A stretch of DNA of 64,000 nt. It comes from Paenacidovorax caeni. GTDB lineage: Bacteria; Pseudomonadota; Gammaproteobacteria; Burkholderiales; Burkholderiaceae_C. This document shows positions 46,977 to 57,421 of this stretch, one piece after another. The notes beneath the pieces are model-generated. The model was not told where the DNA came from and searched no databases. It was given only the letters and a program-made list of their open reading frames with translations. A program made the translations under genes and the position numbers. The stretch spans positions 122,449 to 186,448 of the forward strand of contig NZ_CYIG01000001.1 of NCBI RefSeq assembly GCF_001298675.1, given 5' to 3'. Numbering within the stretch: position 1 is the first letter of the stretch; each line of letters opens with the position of its first letter.

Positions 46977-47288
46977 ATGCCGTGGCACCCGCACAGTGCA
47001 AGCCATGGCACACACAACACTTCTCCTCCCCCCACAGCCGCCCGCTCCACGCCCTGGCAGCAGACCGTGCTGGCGCCCCGCCAGCCCGTGCAAACGCAGG
47101 CCGTGCGCCGGGGTGAAACCGCCCTGATCGAGGCCACGCAGGGCCGCGTCTGGCTGACCCGAGACGGCCAGCCGCAAGACCACATCCTGGAGGCTGGGCA
47201 GCACCTGGCATTCGCTGGCCCGGCGCGGCTGCGCGTCAGCGCGGAAGGCGGCGGCGCGCAGCTACGCTGGGCCAGGGTGCGGGCTTAG
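46977..47288 (+). CDS. DUF2917-like small protein
   Basis: About 103 residues; the C-terminal half ([39 protein letters not shown]) fits the cupin-like DUF2917 domain. Function unknown. The start is uncertain: ATG 46977 is used, GTG 47067 is the other option. It is divergent from the MocR regulator, and its TAG stop overlaps the hisD TAA stop in the opposite direction (ttag, 47285-47288). Confidence 0.65.
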   Translation: MPWHPHSASHGTHNTSPPPTAARSTPWQQTVLAPRQPVQTQAVRRGETALIEATQGRVWLTRDGQPQDHILEAGQHLAFAGPARLRVSAEGGGAQLRWARVRA

Positions 47289-48610
47289 CCCTCCTGCTGG
47301 AGCCGCATCTCGGCCGCGCGGGCGTGGCCCTGCAGGCCCTCGCCGTGCGCCAGCACGCTGGCGATCTGGCCCAGCGCCTGCGCGCCCTGGGCGCTCACCT
47401 CGATAAGGCTGCTGCGCTTTTGGAAGTCGTACACGCCCAGCGGGGAGCTGAAGCGCGCCGTGCCGCTGGTGGGCAGCACGTGGTTGGGGCCTGCGCAGTA
47501 GTCGCCCAGGCTTTCGCTGGTGTAGGCGCCGAGGAAGATGGCGCCTGCGTGCTTGAGCAGCGGCTCCCAGCGGTGCGGGTCGTTGCTGCTCACCTCCAGG
47601 TGCTCGGGGGCGATGCGGTTGGAGATTTCGCAAGCCTCTTCCATGCTGCGCGTGTGGATCAGCGCGCCGCGCCCGGTCAGGCTCTTGGCGATGATCTCGG
47701 CGCGCGGCATCTCGGGCAGCAGGCGGTCGATGGCGGCTTGCACGGCGTCGATGTAGGCGGCGTCGGGGCACAGCAGGATGCTTTGCGCCAGTTCGTCGTG
47801 CTCGGCCTGGCTGAACAGGTCCATGGCCACCCAGTCGGGCGGCGTGCTGCCGTCAGCCAGCACCAAAATTTCTGAGGGGCCGGCAATCATGTCGATGCCC
47901 ACCAGGCCAAACACATGCTTCTTGGCGCTGGCCACGTAGGCATTGCCGGGGCCGGTGATCTTGTCCACCTTCGGCACCGTGGCCGTGCCGTAGGCCAGCG
48001 CGGCCACGGCCTGCGCGCCGCCGATGGTGAAGGCGCGCGTGACGCCCGCCACGTAGGCGGCGGCCAGCACCAGCGGGTTTTTCTCGCCCTTGGGCGTGGG
48101 CACCACCATGATGATCTCGCCCACCCCGGCCACATGCGCGGGGATGGCGTTCATCAGCACGCTGCTGGGGTAGGCCGCCTTGCCACCGGGCACGTAGATG
48201 CCGACGCGGTCCAGCGGCGTGACTTTCTGGCCGAGCAGGGTGCCGTCGGCGTCGCGGTAGCTCCAGCTCTCGCCGTTGGCCTTCTTCTGCGCTTCATGGT
48301 ACTGGCGCACCCGGGCTGCGGCAGCGGCCAGCGCATTGCGCTGGACGGCGGGCAGGCTGTCATAGGCGACCTTCAGCTCCGCCTGGGTCAGCTCCAACGC
48401 CGCAATGGTGGCCGCCTGCAAGCCGTCGAAGCGCGCGGTGTAGTCGAGCACCGCCGCGTCGCCACGCTGGCGCACGTCGGCCAGGATGTCGGCCACACGC
48501 TGCTCAATGGCGGCGTCGGTGTCGGCCGACCAGTGCAGGCGCTGGGCAAAATCTTGCTCAAAAGTGGCGCTAGACGTTGACAGGCGAGCGGGAGCAGCTA
48601 CAAAAGTCAT
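47285..48610 (-). CDS. hisD: Histidinol dehydrogenase HisD
   Basis: Zinc- and NAD-dependent four-electron oxidase that completes histidine synthesis. 441 residues from ATG 48610 ([14 protein letters not shown]). Catalytic region EHLEVSS, zinc/substrate motifs [11 protein letters not shown] and SQAEHDE are present. The first about 18 codons are made of a copy of the short interspersed repeat. It is 5 nt downstream of hisG and is the last his gene before the first interruption of the cluster. Confidence 0.94.
   Translation of the reverse strand: MTFVAAPARLSTSSATFEQDFAQRLHWSADTDAAIEQRVADILADVRQRGDAAVLDYTARFDGLQAATIAALELTQAELKVAYDSLPAVQRNALAAAAARVRQYHEAQKKANGESWSYRDADGTLLGQKVTPLDRVGIYVPGGKAAYPSSVLMNAIPAHVAGVGEIIMVVPTPKGEKNPLVLAAAYVAGVTRAFTIGGAQAVAALAYGTATVPKVDKITGPGNAYVASAKKHVFGLVGIDMIAGPSEILVLADGSTPPDWVAMDLFSQAEHDELAQSILLCPDAAYIDAVQAAIDRLLPEMPRAEIIAKSLTGRGALIHTRSMEEACEISNRIAPEHLEVSSNDPHRWEPLLKHAGAIFLGAYTSESLGDYCAGPNHVLPTSGTARFSSPLGVYDFQKRSSLIEVSAQGAQALGQIASVLAHGEGLQGHARAAEMRLQQEG
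48559..48606. repeat. Short interspersed repeat, copy 11, embedded in the hisD coding start
   Basis: On the minus strand this reads ttttgtagctgct ... gtcaacgtctagcgcc ... acttttga, matching the family order (tttttgatagctgct ... caagcgctagaggcc). It encodes HisD residues 2 to about 18, so this copy is translated. Confidence 0.6.
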
Positions 48611-48615
48611 AGTCT

Positions 48616-49253
48616 TCAATCCTGTTGAATGGCCTGCGCAAAGACGTCGATGATGCGTTTGAGCGGCGCTTGCTTGAGCTTGAGCGCGGCCTGGTTGACC
48701 ACCAGGTGCGAGCTGATATCCATGATGCGCTCGACCTCGACCAGGTGGTTGGCCTTGAGCGTGTTGCCGGTGGACACCAGGTCGACGATGGCGTCGGCCA
48801 GGCCGGTGAGCGGTGCCAGCTCCATGGAGCCGTAGAGCTTGATCATGTCCACGTGCACGCCCTTGGTGGCGAAGAAGTCGCGCGCGATGCTGGTGTACTT
48901 GGTGGCCACGCGCAGGCGCGCGCCCTGGCGCACGGCCTGCTGGTAGTCGAAGTCGTTGCGCACGGCCACGCTGACGCGGCACTTGGCAATCTGCAGGTCC
49001 AGCGGCTGGTACAGGCCCTGGGCGCCGTGCTCGATCAGCGTGTCCTTGCCGGTCACGCCCAGGTCGGCGCCGCCGTACTGCACGTAGGTGGGCACGTCGG
49101 TGGCGCGCACCAGCACCACGCGCACGTCGGGCTGGTTGGTGGGCAGGATGAGCTTGCGCGACTTTTCCGGGTCTTCCAGCACCTCGATGCCAGCGGCGGC
49201 CAGCAGCGGCAGGGTTTCGTCAAAGATGCGGCCTTTGGAGAGAGCAAGGGTGA

Positions 49254-49257
<4 letters not shown>
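48616..49257 (-). CDS. hisG: ATP phosphoribosyltransferase catalytic subunit, short form
   Basis: First, feedback-controlled step of histidine synthesis. 213 residues, the short HisG(S) form that lacks the C-terminal regulatory domain and needs HisZ as partner. Seen: [28 protein letters not shown] and the PRPP loop [12 protein letters not shown]. No hisZ is present in the window. Overlaps the murA stop by 4 nt. Confidence 0.95.
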
Positions 49258-50531
<1,274 letters not shown>

Positions 50532-50533
50532 GA

Positions 50534-50596
50534 TTTTTAAGCCAAATAGGGCTCCAGCCCTTGTGTGGCAAGCGCCAGCAGCTATGAAAGAAGGAG
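50534..50596. repeat. Comamonadaceae short interspersed repeat, copy 12
   Basis: Copy with gggctccagcccttg / caagcgccagcagctat halves between murA and the bolA-type gene, in the 70-nt gap upstream of murA. Confidence 0.65.
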
Positions 50597-50601
50597 TAGT
50601 C

Positions 50602-50859
50602 TCAGGCCGTTTGCGCGGCAGTCCACTCGGCGGGCGTGAAGGTCTTCATCGACAGCGCATGCACCTCGTCGCGCTGCATCTTGTCGCCCAGCGTGGCGTA
50701 CACGCGCTGGTGGCGCTGGATGGCACGCTTGCCTTCGAACTCGGCCGAGACGATGGTTGCGTACCAGTGGCGGCCGTCGCCTTCAAGCGTAAGGTGCTCG
50801 CAGGGCAGGCCTGCGCTGATGATGTCCTTGAGTTGGTCTGCGGTCATTTCATGTTCCAT
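50602..50859 (-). CDS. BolA/IbaG-family protein
   Basis: 85 residues of the BolA fold ([15 protein letters not shown], then [22 protein letters not shown] and the [13 protein letters not shown] segment with the conserved histidine). BolA-type proteins partner with monothiol glutaredoxins in iron-sulfur handling; the murA-adjacent form is usually IbaG-like. Start at ATG 50859; ATG 50847 is possible. Confidence 0.9.
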   Translation of the reverse strand: MEHEMTADQLKDIISAGLPCEHLTLEGDGRHWYATIVSAEFEGKRAIQRHQRVYATLGDKMQRDEVHALSMKTFTPAEWTAAQTA

Positions 50860-50919
50860 GTGGCTATGTGTCGCCCACGCCCTGCGGCCTGTCGCGGCCC
50901 AGGCCAGCAGACGCCGCGC

Positions 50920-51015
50920 AAGGGCCGCCCCGCCGCGCTGGCGGCGTCCCCCCTCCCGCAAAGCGCAGCTTTGCCAGAGAAGGGGGAAGGAGCGAAGCGA
51001 CACAGGGGGTTGCTC
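50920..51015. repeat. Second repeat family: GC-rich palindromic intergenic element
   Basis: About 95 bp of palindromic, very GC-rich sequence between the bolA-type gene and the ABC permease: nested hairpins ccgccgcgctggcgg, and ccccctc ... caaagc gca gctttg ... gaaggggg, followed by agcgaagcgaca. From memory this pattern recurs between genes in Comamonadaceae genomes; it is unrelated to the agcgctt repeat family. It accounts for most of the 157-nt gap. Confidence 0.6.
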
Positions 51016-51016
51016 A

Positions 51017-51772
51017 TTAATTGCGGATTTTGTAACCCGTGCGCAGCAGGTGCACGGCGAGTGCACTCACGGCCAGCCAGGCCGTGCCGACGATGGCCAG
51101 GCTGAGCCAGGGAGAGGCGTCGCTCTGCCCGAAGAAGCCGTAGCGGAAGCCGTCGATCATGTAGAAGAACGGGTTGAGGTGACTGACCTTTTGCCAGAAC
51201 GGCGGCAGCGACTGGATGGAATAGAACACGCCCGAAAGGAAAGTCATCGGCACGATGATGAAGTTCTGAAAAGCCGCCATCTGGTCGAACTTGTCCGCCC
51301 ACAGCCCGGCAATGATGCCCAGCGTGCCCAGCAGCGCAGCGCCCAGCAACGCGAACACCACAATCCACGGGGGCGCGGCGAACTCGGGCCGCGCGAAGGC
51401 CAGCGTGACGATGAACACGCCCAGCCCGACCAACAGCCCGCGCAGCACCGACGATCCGACATAGGCCATGAACCAGGCCCAGTGCGACAGCGGCGTGAGA
51501 AGCACAAACACCAGGCTGCCCATGATCTTGCTCTGGATCAGGCTGGACGAGCTGTTGGCAAAGGCGTTTTGCAGCAGGCTCATCATCACCAGCCCGGGCA
51601 CGAGGAAGGCGGTGTAGCTCAGGCGGTCGTACACCTTGACGTGGTCTTCCAGCACATGGCCGAAGATCAGCAGGTACAGCACAGCGGTGAGCACGGGGGC
51701 GGCCACGGTCTGGAAGGAGACCTTCCAAAAGCGCAGCACTTCCTTGTAGAACAGGGTACGCCAGCCGGTCAT
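51017..51772 (-). CDS. ABC-2 type exporter permease
   Basis: 251 residues, six TM helices with the ABC-2 signature region (FVPGLVMMSLLQNAFANSSSS, SGVFYSIQSLPPFWQKVSHLNPFFYMIDGFRY). The YadH-type permease that accompanies the adjacent ATPase; substrate unknown but the constant position next to mla genes suggests an envelope role. Overlaps the ATPase stop by 4 nt. Confidence 0.9.
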   Translation of the reverse strand: MTGWRTLFYKEVLRFWKVSFQTVAAPVLTAVLYLLIFGHVLEDHVKVYDRLSYTAFLVPGLVMMSLLQNAFANSSSSLIQSKIMGSLVFVLLTPLSHWAWFMAYVGSSVLRGLLVGLGVFIVTLAFARPEFAAPPWIVVFALLGAALLGTLGIIAGLWADKFDQMAAFQNFIIVPMTFLSGVFYSIQSLPPFWQKVSHLNPFFYMIDGFRYGFFGQSDASPWLSLAIVGTAWLAVSALAVHLLRTGYKIRN

Positions 51773-52695
51773 GCAGCCTCCGCCGGGGGGGTGTTGGCGC
51801 CCATCACCTGCAGGAACACGTCCTCGAGATCGGCGCGGCGAATCTCCACGTCCTCCGGAGTGATGCCAGCCTGGCGCAGCGCGGCCAAGTGGTGTTCGAT
51901 CTCGGCGGCGTCAGAGGCGGGCAACTGCACGATGCGCCCGGTCACGCGCGCCTGCGCGGCCATGGCGGGCGGCAGCGCCACATCGGTTTTGAAGAGCAGC
52001 ACGTTGGAGGTGGCCGTCTTGAGCAGGTCGGACGTGCGGGACAGGGCCACCATGCGTCCGTTCTTCAGCATGGCAATGCGCTGGCACAGGGCCTCGGCCT
52101 CTTCGAGGTAATGCGTGGTCAACAGCACCGTGTGGCCCTGCTTGTTGAGCTTGGCGATGAAGTGCCACAGCGTCTGGCGCAGCTCCACATCGACACCGGC
52201 CGTGGGCTCGTCGAGCACGATGATGGGCGGCTTGTGCACCAGCGCCTGGGCCACCAGCACGCGGCGCTTCATGCCGCCCGAGAGCTGGCGCATGTTGGCC
52301 GTGGCTTTATCGGACAGACCCAGGCTTTCGAGCAGCTCGTCGATCCATGCGTCGTTGTTCTTCACGCCGAAGTAGCCGGACTGGATGCGCAGGGTCTCGC
52401 GCACGTTGAAGAACGGGTCGAACACCAGCTCCTGCGGTACCACCCCCAACTGGTGGCGCGCGTTGGCGTAATCGGCTTGCACATCGTGCCCACGCACCAG
52501 CACACGCCCCTGGCTGGCGCGCGCCAGCCCCGCGAGGATGCTGATGAGGGTGGTCTTGCCCGCCCCGTTGGGGCCAAGCAGGCCGAAGAATTCGCCCTCT
52601 TCAATGTCCAGGCTGACCTGGTGCAGTGCCTGAAAAGGGCCCTTGGGCGTGGCGTAGGTCTTGGAGACCGATTGGAAGGAGACGGCGGCGGGCAT
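51769..52695 (-). CDS. ABC exporter ATP-binding protein
   Basis: 308 residues: Walker A GPNGAGKTT, Q-loop, signature LSGGMKRR, Walker B IIVLDEPTAGVD, H-loop TTHYLEEAE, then a C-terminal regulatory extension. YadG/CcmA-type ATPase for the downstream ABC-2 permease. It follows the mla operon at a 48-nt distance on the same strand. Confidence 0.93.
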   Translation of the reverse strand: MPAAVSFQSVSKTYATPKGPFQALHQVSLDIEEGEFFGLLGPNGAGKTTLISILAGLARASQGRVLVRGHDVQADYANARHQLGVVPQELVFDPFFNVRETLRIQSGYFGVKNNDAWIDELLESLGLSDKATANMRQLSGGMKRRVLVAQALVHKPPIIVLDEPTAGVDVELRQTLWHFIAKLNKQGHTVLLTTHYLEEAEALCQRIAMLKNGRMVALSRTSDLLKTATSNVLLFKTDVALPPAMAAQARVTGRIVQLPASDAAEIEHHLAALRQAGITPEDVEIRRADLEDVFLQVMGANTPPAEAA

Positions 52696-52743
52696 GGGAA
52701 CCTGCCATTTTACGGTTTCAACCGAGGCCCTGCTGCTGCAGGG

Positions 52744-53016
52744 TCAGGCTGCGACGGGCAGCAAGCCGTCGACGCCATACAGATCCGCCATGCTCGCCAG
52801 GCCGGCGGGCAGGCCTTTGACGGCAAAGTCCTTGCCCCGGTTCAGGGCCTCGCGGCGGCATTCGAGTAGCACGGCCAGCGCGGAACTGTCGAATACCGCC
52901 AGGGGCCCCGCGTCGACGACGAGGCGCGGCCCCTGCAGTGCCTGCAGCCCCTGCAGCAGCAGACGCAGGCAGGCGCTGGCCTGGCGGTGGGTCAGCTCGG
53001 GCGGCAGGATCAGCAT
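52744..53016 (-). CDS. mlaB: STAS-domain protein MlaB
   Basis: Cytoplasmic STAS subunit that regulates the MlaFEDB transporter. 90 residues: ELTHRQASACLRLLLQGL, LVVDAGPLAVFDSSALAVLLECRR. The conserved Ser/Thr pair in DSSALAVL is intact. It lies 9 nt after mlaC. Confidence 0.88.
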   Translation of the reverse strand: MLILPPELTHRQASACLRLLLQGLQALQGPRLVVDAGPLAVFDSSALAVLLECRREALNRGKDFAVKGLPAGLASMADLYGVDGLLPVAA

Positions 53017-53025
53017 GGCAGCGGC

Positions 53026-53664
53026 TTACTTGCTTTCGCCCGTAGCGTTGCGCTGGGCCAGGGTCGCGATCAGGCCGTCGACGCCCTTGGCGTTGATCTC
53101 CTGCGCGAACTGGTTGCGGTAGGTTTCGACCAGCCACACGCCCATGACGTTGAGGTTGTAGATCTTCCAGCCGGCACCCTCGCCCGGCGTCTTTTCCAAG
53201 CGGTAGTCGAGCTGCACCGGGTCGCCGCGGCCACGCACCTCGGTACGCACCAGCACGTCGGTGTCGCCGGGCTTGGCACGCATCGGCTTGACAGTGACGC
53301 TCTCGTCCTTGACCTGGGCCAGCGCACCCGCATAGGTACGCACCAGCAGGGTCTTGAACTCTTGCTGCAGGCGCGCCTGCTGGTCGGGCGTGGCCTTGCG
53401 CCAACCCGGGCCGACAGCCGAGGCCGTCATGCGGCGAAAGTCCACATGGGGCATGACCACCTTGTCCACCAGTGCGACGATTTTGGGCAGGTCGCCGTTC
53501 TGGAACGACTTGTCGGTGCGCAGGGTCTGCAAGGCATCGGCCGACACGCGCTGGATCAGCGCATCCGGGGCTTCATCGGCAGCCCAGGTGGGCAGGGCCA
53601 GCGCCAGCAAGGCGCTGGCGCCCAGGCCCAAAGCCTGGCGGTGGAGAGATCGACGGTTCATCAT
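53026..53664 (-). CDS. mlaC: Periplasmic phospholipid-binding protein MlaC
   Basis: Shuttles phospholipid between MlaA at the outer membrane and MlaFEDB. About 212 residues with a signal peptide (LGASALLALALPTWA). Start at ATG 53664 (MMNRRSLHR) is preferred over 53673 because the gaaagg ribosome-binding site ends right at the earlier ATG, leaving it no spacing. Domain order matches MlaC/Ttg2D. Confidence 0.92.
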   Translation of the reverse strand: MMNRRSLHRQALGLGASALLALALPTWAADEAPDALIQRVSADALQTLRTDKSFQNGDLPKIVALVDKVVMPHVDFRRMTASAVGPGWRKATPDQQARLQQEFKTLLVRTYAGALAQVKDESVTVKPMRAKPGDTDVLVRTEVRGRGDPVQLDYRLEKTPGEGAGWKIYNLNVMGVWLVETYRNQFAQEINAKGVDGLIATLAQRNATGESK

Positions 53665-53693
53665 GGTTGGCATCCTTTCGTCCTGCGCGGCGT

Positions 53694-54449
53694 TCAGTCT
53701 TCGCGCGGCAGGCGTCCCGCGTCACCGCCTTCATCATTGAGCGGCAACGGCTGCCCCGCCTGTTGGGCGCGCAGCTGCAGGTAGGCATCACGGGTAAAGC
53801 TGTATTTGTCCAGAGCAGCCTGGTCGAGGAACGAGGTCACCCCCAGCAGGTTGGCCCGCTGGTTGACCGCGCGCAGCACGTACAGGGAGTTGCGCACGGG
53901 CACATCGTGCACTTCGCCCACCAAGCCCCCTTGGGTGTCCACTACAAAGCCTGCGGTGTCGCGCACCGTCGAGGGACCGAGCAACGGCAGCACCAGGTAC
54001 GGGCCGCTGGGCACGCCCCAGCGCGCCATGGTCAGGCCAAAGTCCTGCTTGTGGCGCTCAATCCCGGCTTCAGAGGCGATATCAAACACCCCCCCAAAGC
54101 CCAGCACCGTGTTCACGCTGAAGCGCACGGCGCTGTTGAACGACCCCTCCAGGCGCAGCTGCAGCAGGTTGTTGACGAACGACCAGGCATCGGTCAGGTT
54201 GGCAAACACATTGGTCACCCCCTGGCGGGCCAGGCCGGGCACAGCGTCCTTGTACGCAGTGGCCACGGGCTTCATGACGGCCTTGTCCAGGTCGTCGTTA
54301 AAGCGTGTCATGCCCCGGTTGTAGCCTTCGAACGGGTCGGCAGGGTTGGCCTGCGGCCCCGTGGCACAGCCGGCCAGCAAGGAGGCACCCAGCACCAGGG
54401 CCGCAGCAGCGGTGGTGCGCAAAGGAGAGAAAGAGGTCGTGGTGGTCAT
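53694..54449 (-). CDS. mlaA: Outer-membrane lipoprotein MlaA (VacJ)
   Basis: Removes mislocalised phospholipid from the outer leaflet. 251 residues, lipobox LAGC (Cys about residue 28), then the VacJ core (DPFEGYNRGMTRFNDDLD, GGVFDIASEAG, WGVPSGPYLVLPLLGPSTVRD). In this operon mlaA is embedded between mlaD and mlaC, the betaproteobacterial order. Overlaps mlaD by 4 nt. Confidence 0.95.
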   Translation of the reverse strand: MTTTTSFSPLRTTAAAALVLGASLLAGCATGPQANPADPFEGYNRGMTRFNDDLDKAVMKPVATAYKDAVPGLARQGVTNVFANLTDAWSFVNNLLQLRLEGSFNSAVRFSVNTVLGFGGVFDIASEAGIERHKQDFGLTMARWGVPSGPYLVLPLLGPSTVRDTAGFVVDTQGGLVGEVHDVPVRNSLYVLRAVNQRANLLGVTSFLDQAALDKYSFTRDAYLQLRAQQAGQPLPLNDEGGDAGRLPRED

Positions 54450-54934
54450 TTTTTGTTGGCGTTGGCGTTGGCTGAGCCACCGTCTTCGGCCTTCCCATAG
54501 AGGAACTGGCCGATGAGGTTTTCCAGGACCACGGCCGACTGGGTGGAAGTCACCTTGTCGCCGTTGGCGAGGTTCTTGTCGTCTGCCCCGGGCTCAATAC
54601 CGATGTACTGGTCTCCCAGCAGGCCACTGGTCAGAATCTTGAGAGAGCTGTCGCGGGGAAATTTATAGCCATCCTGCAGCGACAGCGTCACTTGTGCCTG
54701 GAAGGTGGTGTCATCGAAGGTGATCGACTCCACGCGCCCCACCACCACGCCCGCGCTGCGCACCGCCGCTTTGGGCTTGAGCCCACCGATGTTGTCAAAC
54801 AGCGCCGTGACGCGGTAGCCCGACTGGAAGCTGATATGGAGCAGGTTGGCCGACTGCAACGCCAGAAAGACCAGCGCGGCGGCGCCGATCATGACGAACA
54901 GACCAACCCAGACATCGTTCTTGGAATGCTGCAT
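54446..54934 (-). CDS. mlaD: MCE-domain protein MlaD
   Basis: Inner-membrane-anchored MCE hexamer that carries lipid from MlaFE. 162 residues from ATG 54934: one TM helix (VGLFVMIGAAALVFLALQ) and one MCE domain (YRVTALFDNIGGLKPKAAVRSAGV ... LTSGLLGDQYIGIEPG). The tail is short and Asn/Ala-rich. The frame is open upstream through mlaE and was trimmed. Confidence 0.94.
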   Translation of the reverse strand: MQHSKNDVWVGLFVMIGAAALVFLALQSANLLHISFQSGYRVTALFDNIGGLKPKAAVRSAGVVVGRVESITFDDTTFQAQVTLSLQDGYKFPRDSSLKILTSGLLGDQYIGIEPGADDKNLANGDKVTSTQSAVVLENLIGQFLYGKAEDGGSANANANKK

Positions 54935-54948
54935 GGTTCTCGAATCTT

Positions 54949-55731
54949 TCAAATGCTGAACATCAGGGCCGTCAGGACAAAGTCCAGACCCAGTACGGCC
55001 AGCGATGCCATGACCACCGTGCGCGTCGTCGCGCGCGAAACGCCCTCGGGCGTGGGCTTGGCGGTGTAGCCCTGCAGCAGCGCCACAAACGTCACGGTGA
55101 GGCCGAACACGAAGCTCTTGAGCACACCGTTGCCCAAATCCTGCCAGACATCGACGCCGCTTTGCATCTGGCCCCAAAAGGCCCCACCATCGACCCCGAT
55201 CATCAACACGCCAACGACCCAGCCGCCAATCACGCCAACCGCGCTGAACACAGCCGCGAGCAAGGGCATCACGATCACACCGGCCCAAAAGCGCGGCGCC
55301 AAAATGCGGCTGACCGGGTCCACGGCCATCATCTCCATGGCACTGAGCTGCTCGCCGGCCTTCATCAGGCCGATCTCGGCCGTGAGCGAAGTGCCCGCGC
55401 GTCCCGCAAACAGCAGTGCCGTGACCACAGGCCCAAGCTCACGCACCAGCGACAGCGCCACCAGCAGGCCCAGCGCCTCGGCCGAGCCGTAGCGCTGCAG
55501 CGTGTAGTAGCCCTGCAGCCCCAGCACGAAGCCCACGAACAGGCCCGACACGGCAATGATGGACAGCGAGTAATTGCCCAAAAAATGAATCTGATCGCCC
55601 ACCAGCTGCGGGCGGCGCAGCGCGGCCCCCAGCAAGCGCAGCAACTGCACGAACAGGCGTGCGCCCTGGCCGACATCCGCCAGCTTGCTGCGCACGGCGT
55701 AGCCCACATGGGCGGGATGCCACCAGCTCAT
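54949..55731 (-). CDS. mlaE: Phospholipid ABC transporter permease MlaE
   Basis: 260 residues, the MlaE/TtgB-type permease with about five TM segments and the conserved [13 protein letters not shown] elbow region and [16 protein letters not shown]. Overlaps mlaF by 4 nt and precedes mlaD by 14 nt. Confidence 0.95.
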   Translation of the reverse strand: MSWWHPAHVGYAVRSKLADVGQGARLFVQLLRLLGAALRRPQLVGDQIHFLGNYSLSIIAVSGLFVGFVLGLQGYYTLQRYGSAEALGLLVALSLVRELGPVVTALLFAGRAGTSLTAEIGLMKAGEQLSAMEMMAVDPVSRILAPRFWAGVIVMPLLAAVFSAVGVIGGWVVGVLMIGVDGGAFWGQMQSGVDVWQDLGNGVLKSFVFGLTVTFVALLQGYTAKPTPEGVSRATTRTVVMASLAVLGLDFVLTALMFSI

Positions 55732-56558
55732 CGGCCACCTCCGCCGTACGACGTACCGGCCGGGCCGAAATCCTGCGCCACGTCCGGGCCGGGGTAGTGA
55801 AAGGGCACCGGCCCCGTGGGCAGCGCATTGACGAACTGGTGCACCAGCGGGTCCTGGCTGGCGCGCACTTCTTCGGGCGTGCCTTGGGCAGCCACGCAGC
55901 CGGGGCCCAGAATAATGACGTGATCGGCCACGCGGAAGGTCTCGGCAAGATCGTGCGATACGAGAATGGTCGTCAACCCCATGGCGTCGTTCAGACGGCG
56001 AATGAGCTGGGCTGCCGTGCCCAGGGAAATCGGGTCGAGCCCGGCGAAAGGCTCGTCGTACATGACCAGCTCCGGGTCCAGGACGATGGCCCGCGCCAGC
56101 GCCACGCGCCGCGCCATGCCGCCGGAAATCTGGCTGGGCATCAGATCGCGCGCGCCGCGCAACCCGACGGCGTGCAACTTCATCAGCACGATGTCGCGCA
56201 CCAGCTCATCCGGCAGGTCGGTGTGCTCGCGCAGCGGAAAAGCCACGTTCTCGAACACGCTCATGTCGGTAAACAGGGCGCCAAACTGGAACAGCATGCC
56301 CATGCGGCGGCGCACGGCGAAGAGTTGCTCGCGCGCCATGGCACCGACGTCCTGCCCATCGAACAGCACCTGGCCCTGCTGCGCACGCTGCTGGCCACCG
56401 ATCAGGCGCAGCACCGTGGTCTTGCCGCCACCCGAAGCCCCCATCAGCGCGGTGACCTTGCCGCGCGGCACCTGCAGCGAGACGTCGCGCAGGATCACGC
56501 GCTCGCCATACGAGAACGTGACGTTGCGCAGTTCCACCAAAAGAGCAGGTTCAGCCAT
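55728..56558 (-). CDS. mlaF: Phospholipid ABC transporter ATP-binding protein MlaF
   Basis: 276 residues: Walker [10 protein letters not shown], signature ISGGMARR, Walker [15 protein letters not shown]-loop LVSHDLAE, with a C-terminal extension. First gene of mlaFEDACB; the operator-like palindrome lies 81 nt upstream. Confidence 0.95.
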   Translation of the reverse strand: MAEPALLVELRNVTFSYGERVILRDVSLQVPRGKVTALMGASGGGKTTVLRLIGGQQRAQQGQVLFDGQDVGAMAREQLFAVRRRMGMLFQFGALFTDMSVFENVAFPLREHTDLPDELVRDIVLMKLHAVGLRGARDLMPSQISGGMARRVALARAIVLDPELVMYDEPFAGLDPISLGTAAQLIRRLNDAMGLTTILVSHDLAETFRVADHVIILGPGCVAAQGTPEEVRASQDPLVHQFVNALPTGPVPFHYPGPDVAQDFGPAGTSYGGGGR

Positions 56559-56630
56559 GCTGCAGAAGAAAGGGAGGTGTGAGAGTGGAGGGGATTGTCA
56601 GGGCAAACCCGCAAATTGTGATGGTAACAG

Positions 56631-56650
56631 AACATACATTCATGTATGTT
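56631..56650. promoter_or_regulatory. AcrR/TetR-like operator palindrome upstream of mlaF
   Basis: Perfect 9-bp arms aacatacat/atgtatgtt with a 2-nt centre, followed by tttgtgaat, all AT-rich in a GC-rich region. The pattern resembles the operators of AcrR-type TetR repressors. It lies between mlaF and the 3' end of the amino-acid ABC ATPase gene. Confidence 0.6.
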
Positions 56651-56661
56651 TGTGAATTACC

Positions 56662-57414
56662 TCACAACATGCTTTGCAAAAATGCCCGTGTGCGCGCGTG
56701 GCGCGGCTGGGCAAAGAACTCGGCGGCAGGTGCCTGCTCGATGAGCTCGCCACCGTCCATGAATGCCACGCGGTGCGCCACTTCGCGGGCGAAGCCCATC
56801 TCGTGCGTGACCACCAGCATCGTCATGTGCTCCTGCGCCAGCTCGCGCATCGTGCGCAGCACTTCCCCGGTGAGCTCGGGATCGAGTGCCGAGGTGGGTT
56901 CGTCAAACAGCATGATGTCGGGCTCCATGCACAGGGCCCGGGCAATGGCCACGCGCTGCTTCTGGCCGCCAGACAGGCGCGCCGGATAGTTGTCGCGCTT
57001 GGCCGACAGGCCGACCTTGTCCAGCAGCTTCTCCGCCCGCGCTACGGCCACGTCGCGCGCTACGCCCTGAACCACCAGCGGCGCCTCGATGAGGTTTTCC
57101 AGCACCGTCAGGTGCGGGAACAGGTTGAAATGCTGGAACACCATGCCCGTCTTAGCGCAGATGCGGCGCACCTGCGCCTCGGCCGGGTAGCGGCAGTGGC
57201 CCTGGGCGTCGGTGCTGGCCAGCACCTCGCCCTCGATGGTGATCTGCCCGCCATCGATGGTCTCCAGGTGGTTCAAGCAGCGCAGGAAGGTACTCTTGCC
57301 CGAACCCGAGGGGCCAATCACCGCCACCACCTCACCACGCGCCACCGAGAGCGACACGCCGCGCAGCACCTCATGGTGACCAAAGCGCTTGCGCAGATCG
57401 CGCGCGTCAATCAT
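56662..57414 (-). CDS. Polar amino-acid ABC transporter ATP-binding protein
   Basis: GlnQ/HisP-type ATPase, about 250 residues: Walker A GPSGSGKST, signature LSGGQKQR, Walker B IMLFDEPTSALDP, H-loop VVTHEMGFA. ATG 57414 (MIDARDLRKRFG) has gagg 5 nt upstream; ATG 57441 (MPNSTSEAP) would overlap the permease and also has a ggag site, so the start is open. Third gene of binding protein-permease-ATPase. Confidence 0.92.
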   Translation of the reverse strand: MIDARDLRKRFGHHEVLRGVSLSVARGEVVAVIGPSGSGKSTFLRCLNHLETIDGGQITIEGEVLASTDAQGHCRYPAEAQVRRICAKTGMVFQHFNLFPHLTVLENLIEAPLVVQGVARDVAVARAEKLLDKVGLSAKRDNYPARLSGGQKQRVAIARALCMEPDIMLFDEPTSALDPELTGEVLRTMRELAQEHMTMLVVTHEMGFAREVAHRVAFMDGGELIEQAPAAEFFAQPRHARTRAFLQSML

Positions 57415-57421
57415 CGGGGCC

